Part shown: piece after piece, positions 34,924-43,653 of the stretch
How positions within the stretch are numbered: the first letter of the stretch is position 1
How the letters are laid out: each line of letters begins with the position of its first letter
From: Eubacterium oxidoreducens
GTDB taxonomy: Bacteria; Bacillota; Clostridia; Lachnospirales; Lachnospiraceae
DNA length: 55,169 nt
NCBI RefSeq assembly: GCF_900104415.1
Contig: NZ_FMXR01000013.1
Span: 69,052 to 124,220, forward strand
Direction: 5' to 3'
Notes under the pieces: model-generated
Database searches by the model: none
Told to the model about the DNA's origin: nothing
Seen by the model: only the letters and a program-made list of their open reading frames with translations
Translations under genes and position numbers: made by a program

Positions 34924-37889
34924 TGGATTATTCAGAAACGCAGATTATAGAATTAAGAAATAAAATATCTGAACTGGAAATGGAGAACCGGCTTTTGAAA
35001 GAACGTATGGATGAAGCCGGTGTTTCTTATGCGGATATAGTATCAGATAATGATAAAGTAGTGGCGGAATCGTATGATCAGAATCAGGGGGCACGTATTA
35101 AAAGATTTGAGATTACAGATAAAGTTGCACGAGATTTTTTTGTGATGTTTTGTCGCGGCAGGAAGGATGTATATGACCTTCGTTATACGAATCCCAAGAC
35201 AGGAAAAAATGGATACTATACGCAATGTTTTAATAGGTGGGATAGAGATTGCCATATTCAAAAAAGAGATGGCGTTCGGTGCAAAGATTGTGAACTGAGG
35301 GCATATAAGCCGATTACATTGCCGTTAATAAAAGCGCATATGACGGGAACGGATCCTAATGGAAATGATGTGGTAGCAATCTATCCGATGCTTGAGAATA
35401 ATCTTTGTCAGCTACTTGTGTTTGATTTTGATAATCATGCAAAAGGGGCAGAGCAGGATGACCATGCGAATATTGATGATAGTTGGAAAGAAGAAATAAA
35501 TGCTCTGCGACGTATTTGTAAGAATCTGGATGTAGATGCGGTAGTTGAACGTTCAAGATCGGGGCGAGGGGCGCATCTATGGATTTTCTTCAAAGAAATG
35601 ATTCCTGCCAGACTTGCGAGAAGATTTGGGTTTGCACTTCTTGAAAAAGGGGCAGAATCTGTGAATCTTAAATCGTTCAGGTATTATGATCGGATGATAC
35701 CAACTCAGGACGTTCTTCCAGATGGCGGACTTGGAAATGTGATTGCCCTTCCATTGCAGGGCTTGGCATTAAAATCCGGAAACAGCGCTTTTGTAGATGA
35801 TAATTGGAACGCGTATGAGGATCAGTTGAAAGTGCTTGCCGGTACAAGACGCCTGACAAGGCAAGAAATCGAAGATTATCTTTCATTATGGTATAGTGCA
35901 GGGTCTGCCAGTAAAGATGATGGAAACGATACGCCTTGGGATAAGAGTACTGAAATTGAATCCGGTGGTGTAGATGGTGTGGTTCACATCGTTCTTTCTG
36001 ATAGCATATACATAGATTCTTCGGGAATGACTAATAAAACGAAGAGACAGCTTCGACGTATGGCGACTTTCGCAAATAAGCAGTATTTCCAAAACCAGGC
36101 TATGGATATTCCAAACTACGATGCGTCCAGATTTATCTATCTTAGAAGGGATGCAGGAAAATATATTGTTTTGCCTCGCGGACTTCGAGAGGAAATTCTG
36201 AAGAAGCTTGATGATGCGAGAGTTAGATATGAGGTAGAAGATAAGCGAACTGTAGGGCGGAAACTCAATATTTCTTTCAAAGGAAATTTGCGGGACTCGC
36301 AGATTCCCGCTGTGGAAACGATGCTTAAAAATGAAACGGGTATACTTCATGCGGCAACGGCATTTGGTAAGACAGTAGTCTGTTGCGATATGATCGCAAG
36401 AAGGAGTGTTAGTACTCTGATACTTGTAGACAGAGCGGATCTGATGAATCAATGGCTTAAGCGTTTGGATGAGTTCCTTGATATCGATGAGGATTTGCCG
36501 GAATATCAGACAAAGTCCGGACGCACAAGAAAAAGAAAAACATTGATCGGAAATCTTCAGGGGGCGCACGATACACTGACGGGAATAGTTGATGTGGCGA
36601 TGATACGATCTATAAAGAAAAAAGATGGGTTCCACCCTATGCTGAAGGAGTATTCACAGGTATACTTTGATGAATGTCATCACGCTGCCTCAAATAGTGC
36701 AATAGAGGTACTTCAGGAGATAAATGCAAAATATGTGTATGGGGTAACGGCGACTCCGAAACGTGGTGATGGCAAGGAAAAGATAAATGAATTTCTGCTT
36801 GGCCCTATAAGATATAGATTTACGGCAAAGGATAGAGCCGAGGAGCAGAATATAGATCATCTGGTATATCCACGTTTTACAAAGACTGTAAAGCCGCATC
36901 ATCTGTCAAAAACACCATATGGCAATGAGGCCTTTGAATTGATAAGGAATAACGATGTTCGAGATGAGCAAATCATCAGGGATGTAGTTGAGTGTGTACA
37001 GGCAGGAAGAACTCCTGTTATTCTTACAAAATATGTTGATCATGCAAAGAAACTCTCCGCGAGGCTTAAGGAATATGCAGACAGATTGATCCTTCTGACG
37101 GGTGCAAACGGTACCAAAGTACGCAGAGCGCAGGTTGAGAAATTGAATAATGTTGATGATGCGGAAAGCCTTATTATTGTTGGAACAGGATCTCTGCTGG
37201 GGGAAGGTTTTGACTATCCGCGCCTTGATACTCTCTTCATGGCGACTCCGGTTTCTGGAGAAAATGTAGTGGAGCAGTATGTCGGTCGACTTAACAGGGA
37301 TTATGAAGGCAAGGAAAATGTAATTGTTTATGATTATGTGGACAGCCACATTCCTAAGTTCGATAAAATGTATGCTTCACGGATGAAGGCGTATAAAAAG
37401 ATCGGATATGAACTTTGTGTTAACATGGATGGCGAAAAGCAAAAGGTAAACGCAATCTATGATATTGAAAACTATGCAGAAGTCTATTGGCGAGATCTCG
37501 AGGAGGCTAAGTTTTCCATTATTGTATCCAGCCCGACGCTAAATAATCAAAAAGTTAATCATATCATTAAAGTGCTCGGAAAACGACTGGAACTGGGCAT
37601 CAAGGCGACAGTTGTTACATGGCATCCTGACTCATACAAATATGGCAGAGATGATACCCGGATGGAGCTTATGGAGAGACTTCGTAAGGCAGGATTTGAA
37701 ATCAGGCTTGTTGAGGATTCATGTGAGCATTATGCGGTAATAGACGATGAAATTGTCTGGTATGGAAGTATGAATTTACTATCAAAGGAAGATGCAGATG
37801 ATAATCTTATGAGGGTTTGTAGCAGAGAAATAGCCGAAGAACTTTTGGAGATAACATTTGGATCTGACAAAGAAATGCAGGAGTGGTGA
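34920..37889 (+). CDS. TOTE conflict-system primase-helicase-PLD protein
   Basis: 989 aa. N-terminal coiled coil (ELRNKISELEMENRLLKERM). Archaeo-eukaryotic primase domain: cysteine cluster CHIQKRDGVRCKDC, catalytic LLVFDFDNH (Asp ~170 and 172), RSGRGAHLWIFF (~214-226). SF2 helicase: Walker A TAFGKT (~481-486), DECHH (~584-588), VTATPKRGDG, GRLNRD motif VI. C-terminal phospholipase-D-like domain with HYAVIDDEIVWYGSMN; the Lys of the HKD motif is not evident. This architecture matches the TOTE anti-invader systems described by Aravind and co-workers. Nucleic-acid targeting is inferred. Confidence 0.85.
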   Translation: MMDYSETQIIELRNKISELEMENRLLKERMDEAGVSYADIVSDNDKVVAESYDQNQGARIKRFEITDKVARDFFVMFCRGRKDVYDLRYTNPKTGKNGYYTQCFNRWDRDCHIQKRDGVRCKDCELRAYKPITLPLIKAHMTGTDPNGNDVVAIYPMLENNLCQLLVFDFDNHAKGAEQDDHANIDDSWKEEINALRRICKNLDVDAVVERSRSGRGAHLWIFFKEMIPARLARRFGFALLEKGAESVNLKSFRYYDRMIPTQDVLPDGGLGNVIALPLQGLALKSGNSAFVDDNWNAYEDQLKVLAGTRRLTRQEIEDYLSLWYSAGSASKDDGNDTPWDKSTEIESGGVDGVVHIVLSDSIYIDSSGMTNKTKRQLRRMATFANKQYFQNQAMDIPNYDASRFIYLRRDAGKYIVLPRGLREEILKKLDDARVRYEVEDKRTVGRKLNISFKGNLRDSQIPAVETMLKNETGILHAATAFGKTVVCCDMIARRSVSTLILVDRADLMNQWLKRLDEFLDIDEDLPEYQTKSGRTRKRKTLIGNLQGAHDTLTGIVDVAMIRSIKKKDGFHPMLKEYSQVYFDECHHAASNSAIEVLQEINAKYVYGVTATPKRGDGKEKINEFLLGPIRYRFTAKDRAEEQNIDHLVYPRFTKTVKPHHLSKTPYGNEAFELIRNNDVRDEQIIRDVVECVQAGRTPVILTKYVDHAKKLSARLKEYADRLILLTGANGTKVRRAQVEKLNNVDDAESLIIVGTGSLLGEGFDYPRLDTLFMATPVSGENVVEQYVGRLNRDYEGKENVIVYDYVDSHIPKFDKMYASRMKAYKKIGYELCVNMDGEKQKVNAIYDIENYAEVYWRDLEEAKFSIIVSSPTLNNQKVNHIIKVLGKRLELGIKATVVTWHPDSYKYGRDDTRMELMERLRKAGFEIRLVEDSCEHYAVIDDEIVWYGSMNLLSKEDADDNLMRVCSREIAEELLEITFGSDKEMQEW

Positions 37890-38323
37890 TTTGCTGATTA
37901 AAAGTCCCAGACTGTAAAAATATAGAATAACTGAGCAATAATTGGTATAATAATATATACTTACCTGAGGAATAGGAAAGGTTCAGCAGGTATCACAAGA
38001 TTAGAATTTTGATACCTTTTCTCTTGAAACTCACGAAAATTAAATAGAAAGACACGGGGAAAATCCCCAAAAATAAACGATTTTGCAATGACAAGCAACC
38101 AGTGACAAGGATGAAATCCTTGAGATGGAGTAGAGTTGTTCCCAGTGGTTTGCAGGTAATACGAATCCCAAGGCAGTTCGCGTTTCTCTGCGGATTGCCT
38201 TTTTAGGTTACAAAAGAAGGATGATATAAAGGGGATTTCGTGATGCTAAGCAATTCACACGTGGGAGATTTTGTGATAAGATGTACAGCCTTTATGGAAA
38301 AGTGTTGTATTGATAATCATTGG
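37890..38323. other. Non-coding stretch after TOTE gene
   Basis: No gene seen. It holds a GGGGA/TCCCC mini-hairpin (~38056-38068), an AAGGAT/ATCCTT hairpin (38107-38121) directly before the 13-nt motif at 38122, an AGTGGTTTGCA box also present near 26887, and a GGCA...TGCC hairpin with T-run (38171-38203). Confidence 0.5.
38122..38134 (+). repeat. 13-nt motif gagatggagtaga, copy 2
   Basis: 233 bp after the TOTE stop codon and preceded by a short perfect hairpin. Confidence 0.6.
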
Positions 38324-38732
38324 GATTATGTTGATTATAGGTGGGGGGCAGGCTGTTGTATATGCTGCAAAGGCAATTGCGAGAACCTTTGGGATGACTG
38401 AGACTTTAATTGGACTTACGATAGTTGCGGTAGGAACATCACTCCCTGAATTGGTTACATCTATTGTTGCAGCTAAAAAAGGTGAGACTGGAATGGCTGT
38501 CGGAAATGTTGTTGGATCAAACATCTTTAATATGATGTTTATTCTGGGGATTTCCTCACTGATTCATCCAATTGATGTAAATATGGCATCATTGTGGGAT
38601 TTGATAATTCTGGTCATAGTAAGTGTAATTGTATATATTTTTTCCTGTACAAAAAGAACCATAGGAAAACGAGAAGGGGCGATTATGCTCTTGATATACT
38701 TGGCTGACATGGTGTTTGCTATTCTACGATAA
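38310..38732 (+). pseudogene. C-terminal half of sodium/calcium exchanger, copy 2
   Basis: Same 140-codon exchanger tail as at 32560-32988 with few changes (for example FSGTKRN becomes FSCTKRT). Lacks the N-terminal alpha repeat. It forms the right arm of the direct repeat. Confidence 0.8.
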
Positions 38733-38761
38733 AAGGAGAGAGATGATGAGCTTATACAATT
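38324..38761 (+). repeat. 437-bp direct repeat, right copy
   Basis: Near-identical to 32580-33015; two extra bases (gagagag instead of gagag) just after the exchanger stop. After this copy an open frame continues (DELIQFTLMIAESNPEEKD) into the shared tail block; after the left copy it does not. Confidence 0.85.
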
Positions 38762-38806
38762 TACACTTATGATTGCAGAATCTAATCCAGAGGAAAAGGA
38801 TGTTAT

Positions 38807-38943
38807 GGCAAAGCAGATTATCCTCCAAGAGGTAAACTGTCTTATCCTGAAAGAATATAATAAAACAATAGTAACAGACCTTGAAAAATCACTAAACTGT
38901 CTTTCCAAGGTCTGTTCTTTTGTTTATTAATCCTTGTAGTAGA
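38807..38943 (+). repeat. Tail/terminator block shared with 26606-26742
   Basis: Here the block reads as protein MAKQIILQEVNCLILKEYNK ending with a stop in the terminator; AACAGACC and CCAAGGTCTGTT pair before CTTTTGTTT. Confidence 0.7.
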
Positions 38944-39447
38944 AAGCTTCTTTATGCAGATAAGGAAAAGGCACTGGAGCTTGATTCAAAGGAAGGTAGT
39001 AGAGGCGGTGCTATTGATTATTCCCTACTTTTAGATGGACTTATGGCAGAACGAGAGCAGGGCATCACAATCGATGTAAATACAGGTGAGAAGAAGGAAG
39101 CTACTTCTCTAGAAAAAAATGAAATAGCTGTATGTGAATTACAGCTGGCTGATAGCATTGTAGTAGATACCTTTGCAAAGCACAAAACACTTGGTGAGCT
39201 GATCCTCATTGATAGAATTACCAATATGACATCTGCCTGCGGTGTAGTTAATCAGGTTTATAAGGATGAGGCAGGAGTAGCCGCTACTGTAATTGACAGA
39301 GAAGCCAGAAGCAATTGGAAGGGTCAGAGAGCTATTACTGTGGAGCTTAATGATGTAGGTATTGTAGTATTGCTATATGCAAAAAAAGATTTGGATACAT
39401 CAATATTTAACTCAGTCGGAGAAATCCCCCACCTCACTAAGCGTTAG
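38941..39447 (+). pseudogene. Internally deleted CysN-like ATP-sulfurylase GTPase subunit
   Basis: The frame reads [20 protein letters not shown] and [22 protein letters not shown], the switch I region of CysN, but then jumps to [20 protein letters not shown] and [20 protein letters not shown], the C-terminal barrel. The P-loop start and several hundred middle residues are absent. No partner cysD is in the window. It is a relic of sulfate assimilation. Confidence 0.7.
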
Positions 39448-39461
39448 CGTAGGTGGGGGTT
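39425..39461 (+). other. CCCCCACCT/AGGTGGGGG hairpin
   Basis: A strong 9-10-bp stem beside repeat copy 2, with a GCGTTAGCGT-type loop, no T-run. It resembles the hairpin ends of IS200/IS605-type elements, but no TnpA/TnpB gene is present. Confidence 0.45.
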
Positions 39462-39473
39462 ATGACAAACTAT

Positions 39474-39599
39474 ACTCAGTCGGGGTACAAGCTCCGACTG
39501 AGTTAAACGCTCCGCGAGGATGCGCACGGATTCGGACAGGAATTTGTCTGCTGAAGCAGACCCGAATCCGGCGCGCAAGACTCGCGAGCGAGTCTTGAC
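39474..39599 (+). repeat. structured 125-bp dispersed repeat, copy 2
   Basis: ACTCAGTCGG and CCGACTGAGT form a perfect 10-bp stem at the left; then TGCGC/GCGCA plus CGGATTCGG/CCGAATCCG around GTCTGCT/AGCAGAC; then CAAGACTCGC/GCGAGTCTTG. Same orientation as copy 1, inverted relative to copy 3. Confidence 0.9.
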
Positions 39600-39649
39600 T
39601 AAGTCTAAGTAACGTAAAGGACACTTTTTTAAATGTTGAATATAAACGA

Positions 39650-39678
39650 TTGACAAATCTAATATAAAAAAATATCAT
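39650..39678 (+). promoter_or_regulatory. tcdA promoter
   Basis: TTGACA (39650-39655), 17-nt spacer, TATCAT (39673-39678). The start site would fall at the base of the hairpin 39682-39705. Confidence 0.7.
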
Positions 39679-39681
39679 AGG

Positions 39682-39716
39682 AATACCTACTAAGTTAGTG
39701 GGTATTTCTTTTTTTG
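39682..39716 (+). terminator. Hairpin plus T-run in tcdA leader
   Basis: AATACCTACTAA pairs with TTAGTGGGTATT, followed by TCTTTTTTT, only 12 nt before the tcdA start. It can end read-through from upstream, or act as a 5' stabiliser or attenuator of tcdA. Confidence 0.55.
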
Positions 39717-39727
39717 TTGAGGTTATT

Positions 39728-40491
39728 ATGTTAAATCAATTTTCAAGAACACAGCTTCTCCTTGGCGAAAAGGCCATGGAGGATTTAAAAAATAAAAGAG
39801 TGGCTATATTTGGTATAGGTGGTGTTGGTGGTTATGTATGCGAAGCACTTGTGAGAACAGGGGTGGGGCATTTTGATTTAGTGGATGATGATCAGGTATG
39901 CCTGACAAATATTAATCGTCAAATAATTGCTACCAGAAAGACAGTTGGCAAAGATAAAGTTCAGGTAATGAAGGAAAGGATGTTGGAAATTAATCCTGAT
40001 GCGGATATTACCATTCATAAATGTTTCTTTTTGCCAGAAAACGCTGCTGATTTTGATTTCAAGTCATATGACTATGTTGTTGATGCTGTTGATACTGTAA
40101 CAGCTAAAATAGAAATCATTATGCGATGCAAGGCAGAGGATGTGCCTGTTATCAGTTGTATGGGTGCGGGGAATAAGCTGGATCCTAGCAGATTCAAGGT
40201 TGCAGACATATATAAGACAACAATGTGTCCGCTTGCCAAGGTCATGCGTCGAGAGATGAAAAAAAAGGTGTTAAACACCTTAAGGTAGTATTCTCAGATG
40301 AAAAGCCTACTCGCCCAATTGAGGACATGGCAATCAGTTGCAGAACAAACTGCATTTGCCCTCCGGGAGCAGAGCACAAATGTACAGAAAGAAGAGATAT
40401 TCCCGGTTCCATAGCGTTCACACCAGCGGTGGCAGGACTTGTACTTGCCAGTGAAGTGATAAAAGACTTAACAAACGGATTCACCCGTTAG
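39728..40491 (+). pseudogene. tcdA: tRNA threonylcarbamoyladenosine dehydratase, frameshifted
   Basis: ThiF/E1-like enzyme that cyclises t6A to ct6A in tRNA. ATG 39728 with GAGG upstream. N-terminal part: GIGGVGGYVCEALVRTG (nucleotide loop), VDDDQVCLTNINRQ, VVDAVDTVTAKIEII, ISCMGAGNKLDPSRF. At the A8 run (40259-40266) the frame ends in VLNTLR; the +1 frame continues as GVKHLKVVFSDEKPTRP through CPPGAEH and AFTPAVAGLVLASEVI to 40491. One extra A restores a full-length protein, so this is a recent mutation, a sequencing error, or transcript slippage. Confidence 0.85.
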
Positions 40492-40504
40492 AAAGAAGGC
40501 AAAC

Positions 40505-41446
40505 ATGACAATCCAACAGGTACTATATGCTCTAACGATTGAAGAATATGGTTCAATGAATAAGGCAGCTGAGAAGCTCTATATTGTTCAGCCTACACTT
40601 ACTAGTGCTATTCAGGAACTTGAAAACGAAATTGGTATCACTATTTTCATGCGAACCAACAAGGGCGTAATTGTTACCCCGGAGGGGGCAGAGTTTCTAG
40701 AGGATATCAGAGGATTTTATCGCCAGTATGATATTGTAATGCAAAAGTACAGAGATGAGGGCACCTATAAAAGAAAATTTGGTGTATCTACACAGCACTA
40801 TACATTTGCAGTTCGGGCCTTTGTGGACATGGCAAAGGAATACGACATGAATCAGTTTGACTTTGCCTTAAGAGAAACTACTACTCAAAATATTATTCAT
40901 GACGTTAGCACTTTAAAAAGCGAAATAGGTGTTTTATACATAAGTGAGCATAACAGAAAAGCAATGACTAAGCTTTTTAACGAGCATTCTGTGGAATTTC
41001 ACCCACTTATTAAATGCAGTGCTTTTGTATACCTTTGGAAAGAACATCCACTTGCCAAAATGGAATCAATCAGTTTTGATGATTTGAAAGATTATCCTTG
41101 TGTTTCTTTTGAGCAGGGGGAAAACAGTGAGTTTCTCGCAGAAGAAATTCTTAGTGAAAATATTTATCCGCAAACACTTCGTGTAACAGACAGATCAACC
41201 ATGCTCAACTTAGTAAGAGGCATGAATGGATATACTCTTTGCTCTGGAATTGTGTGGGGTGATTTAAACGGTGATGGCTACATCGTTGTGCCATATAAAG
41301 AGGACGAAGAAAATCCAAACAGTATAATGGAGATTGGATATATCACAAAGAAAAACTCTGTCATGAGTAAAATAGGTGTTCAGTATTTGGAAGAGATAGA
41401 TAAAGCACTTTCTCAAATAGATCAATCAGTAATATACAAAGAATAA
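40505..41446 (+). CDS. LysR-family regulator 1
   Basis: 313 aa, 13 nt after tcdA. N-terminal HTH MTIQQVLYALTIEEYGSMNK, AAEKLYIVQPTLTSAIQELE, then the substrate-binding domain. Clostridial CysL/CysB-like proteins share this shape; sulfur-metabolite control would agree with the nearby cysN relic but is only a guess. Confidence 0.9.
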   Translation: MTIQQVLYALTIEEYGSMNKAAEKLYIVQPTLTSAIQELENEIGITIFMRTNKGVIVTPEGAEFLEDIRGFYRQYDIVMQKYRDEGTYKRKFGVSTQHYTFAVRAFVDMAKEYDMNQFDFALRETTTQNIIHDVSTLKSEIGVLYISEHNRKAMTKLFNEHSVEFHPLIKCSAFVYLWKEHPLAKMESISFDDLKDYPCVSFEQGENSEFLAEEILSENIYPQTLRVTDRSTMLNLVRGMNGYTLCSGIVWGDLNGDGYIVVPYKEDEENPNSIMEIGYITKKNSVMSKIGVQYLEEIDKALSQIDQSVIYKE

Positions 41447-41594
41447 GATTTGTGGACAGTTTTTTCACAAACTTCTGTTATACTACAAGCAGATTTTCTA
41501 ATAAGGAGGCCGGAATTCTTTCACTATTGCTGTTGATTTGATACAATAGTTAGTAGCGGCTATTGAAATTACGCTGCAGAAAAAGAGGTATGGC

Positions 41595-42497
41595 ATGACA
41601 ATTATACAGATGGAGTGTTTTGTAGAAGCGGCAAAATGGCTGAATTTAACGAAAGCCGCCGATCATCTTTATATCAGTCAGCAGACGATGAGCCGTCAGA
41701 TTAAGGCGCTGGAAAAAGAACTGGGATTTCCGGTCTTTGAACGAAAAAACGTCGGTGTTCGGCTGACGCCTGCGGGTAGTATTCTTTATCACAGTTGGGA
41801 AAACATTCTGGCGGAATATCGAAGTTCTGTTGATCAGGCATCTGACCTGTTTTATGGACAACAAAAGAATGTCAGGATTGGGGTGTCCGATATCGGGAAC
41901 CTTGTATCGCAGGTTGCACGTACCCTTCTCTTGTTCAATGAAAGATTCCCGGATCTGAATGTGGAATATGAAATCGACACCTACCCGCGGATGCGGGAGG
42001 CATTGGAACAGGATCGCCTGCACATGATCATTACTTACGGTGCAGAGCTTCTGCATGAATCTGAGCTATCGGTTCAGCCCGTGAATGATACGGCGTTTCG
42101 GGTAGGGATCATACTGAGTAAAAAACATCCGCTTTGCAGGAGAAAAAAGATTACGATCGAGCAAATTCAAAATGAACCGATCGCGGTTTTGGGCCAAGGG
42201 TTATCAGGGGATCATAAAAATCGGATCCAGGACTGGTTTTTGCGACATGATATCATACATCCGTTGGATCTCAGAGAGTTTAACTCGTTTTACAATCTGC
42301 AGATCGCTCTGGCGACTGGAAAATGTATCGGGGTCATGTATGAGCGTGTGCTCGACGGCATGGAGGATAAGCTCGCCTTTTATCCGCTGGAAGATCCGGA
42401 TATGGAAGGGGCAGAGGTCGTGGTCGCATGGAAGGATCCCAAATATACCGTAAAGGCAAAGAATATTGCGCAAATGATGGGGAGTAAGGAACTCTAG
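41595..42497 (+). CDS. LysR-family regulator 2 (probable activator of the PhlG-like operon)
   Basis: 300 aa. HTH: MECFVEAAKWLNLTKAADHL, YISQQTMSRQIKALEKELGF. Base composition is richer in G+C than LysR 1 and like the following operon, suggesting they arrived together. It lies directly upstream and in the same direction as the four-gene operon, separated by a terminator, unlike the usual divergent LysR layout. Inducer unknown. Confidence 0.9.
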   Translation: MTIIQMECFVEAAKWLNLTKAADHLYISQQTMSRQIKALEKELGFPVFERKNVGVRLTPAGSILYHSWENILAEYRSSVDQASDLFYGQQKNVRIGVSDIGNLVSQVARTLLLFNERFPDLNVEYEIDTYPRMREALEQDRLHMIITYGAELLHESELSVQPVNDTAFRVGIILSKKHPLCRRKKITIEQIQNEPIAVLGQGLSGDHKNRIQDWFLRHDIIHPLDLREFNSFYNLQIALATGKCIGVMYERVLDGMEDKLAFYPLEDPDMEGAEVVVAWKDPKYTVKAKNIAQMMGSKEL

Positions 42498-42536
42498 GGA
42501 TCGTAAGAAATCTAATAATAAAGAACAAGATAACTC

Positions 42537-42570
42537 GCAACACCTGATTGGGTGTTGCAATTTCTTTTTG
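42537..42570 (+). terminator. Terminator of LysR 2
   Basis: GCAACACC and GGTGTTGC pair, followed by AATTTCTTTTT. Confidence 0.85.
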
Positions 42571-42644
42571 TTGGAAGAACGAATCAGAGAGATCGATGAT
42601 AACATAAAACCAACGAAAAAGTGATCAAAACAAGGAGATATCTT

Positions 42645-43616
42645 ATGAACCGTGTATGTGAAGTATTAGGAATCGAAAAACCAATCATTCAGGGACCGAT
42701 GGCATGGATCTCTACAGCACCACTTGTAGCAGCAGCATCAATTGCAGGCGGACTCGGTGTGCTGGGTGTTGCATTTGCACCGGAACCGTTCATCCGTGAG
42801 CAGGTTGCTGCGACAAAAGAGCTGACAGACAAACCGTTCGGTATGAATGTCGATATGTATGTCGGTGATCTGGAGATGACAACAAGAATCATCAAAGATC
42901 TCCGTCCGCCGGTCATTTACGCAGATACCTATATCAATCTTTGTGAGAAAAAAGATCTGGCGATGAAATATTTCAAGAACTGGCATGATCTCGGCTGCAA
43001 GGTTGTCGTAAAGGCTTCAACCGTAGCAGATGCTATTACAGCAGAAGAAGCCGGCGCAGATGCGATTATGCTCAAAGGCTGGGAAGGCGGCGGACATGTT
43101 TCCTATGAAGCGACAACCGTTCTTGTGCCGCAGGCAGCAGATGCAGTTTCCGTACCGGTCATCGCATCCGGCGGTATTGCTGACGGCAGAGGTGCAGCGG
43201 CAGCGATCGCACTTGGCGCAGAAGGCGTGGAAATGGGTACGATCTTCATGGCAGCGACAGACGCACCGGTTCATCCGAATGTTAAACAGGCAGTACTTGA
43301 CTGTGGTGATATGGATACCGTTATCACCGGAATGTGCACAGGTGAGCCATGCAGACAGATTAAGAACAAGCTTTCCGATGAGCTGTTGAAGATTGAAGCA
43401 GAAAATGTCAGAGCCGTATCCGGACCGAAGGTTCAGGAAATCTCCATGAGCTCCCTTCGTAAAGCGATGGCAGAAGGCGACATGGAAAACGGTGCCGTTA
43501 TGGCTGGTCAGATCGCAGCGCTCATTACAGAGCAGAAAACGGTTGCAGAGATTATCGATGGCGTGATCGCAGAAGCAAAAGAAGTGCTGGCAAAAATCAG
43601 CGGCTTCGAGTTCTAA
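42645..43616 (+). CDS. Nitronate monooxygenase/FabK-like FMN oxidoreductase
   Basis: 323 aa from ATG 42645 (AAGGAG 6 nt upstream; an in-frame GTG at 42621 precedes the SD). FMN TIM-barrel: PIIQGPMAWIS, GGLGVLGVAFAPE, KASTVADAITAEEAGADAI, GWEGGGHVS, VPVIASGGIADGRG, ALGAEGVEMGT. The family includes nitronate monooxygenase, enoyl-ACP reductase FabK and related NAD(P)H:flavin enzymes. The catalytic His region in GGGH is kept. First of four same-strand genes, visibly GC-richer than the surroundings; in an anaerobe a reductase role is likelier than oxygenation. Confidence 0.88.
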   Translation: MNRVCEVLGIEKPIIQGPMAWISTAPLVAAASIAGGLGVLGVAFAPEPFIREQVAATKELTDKPFGMNVDMYVGDLEMTTRIIKDLRPPVIYADTYINLCEKKDLAMKYFKNWHDLGCKVVVKASTVADAITAEEAGADAIMLKGWEGGGHVSYEATTVLVPQAADAVSVPVIASGGIADGRGAAAAIALGAEGVEMGTIFMAATDAPVHPNVKQAVLDCGDMDTVITGMCTGEPCRQIKNKLSDELLKIEAENVRAVSGPKVQEISMSSLRKAMAEGDMENGAVMAGQIAALITEQKTVAEIIDGVIAEAKEVLAKISGFEF

Positions 43617-43653
43617 AGATCCGTCAGTGGGGATACAAAAAAAGGAGGTTACG

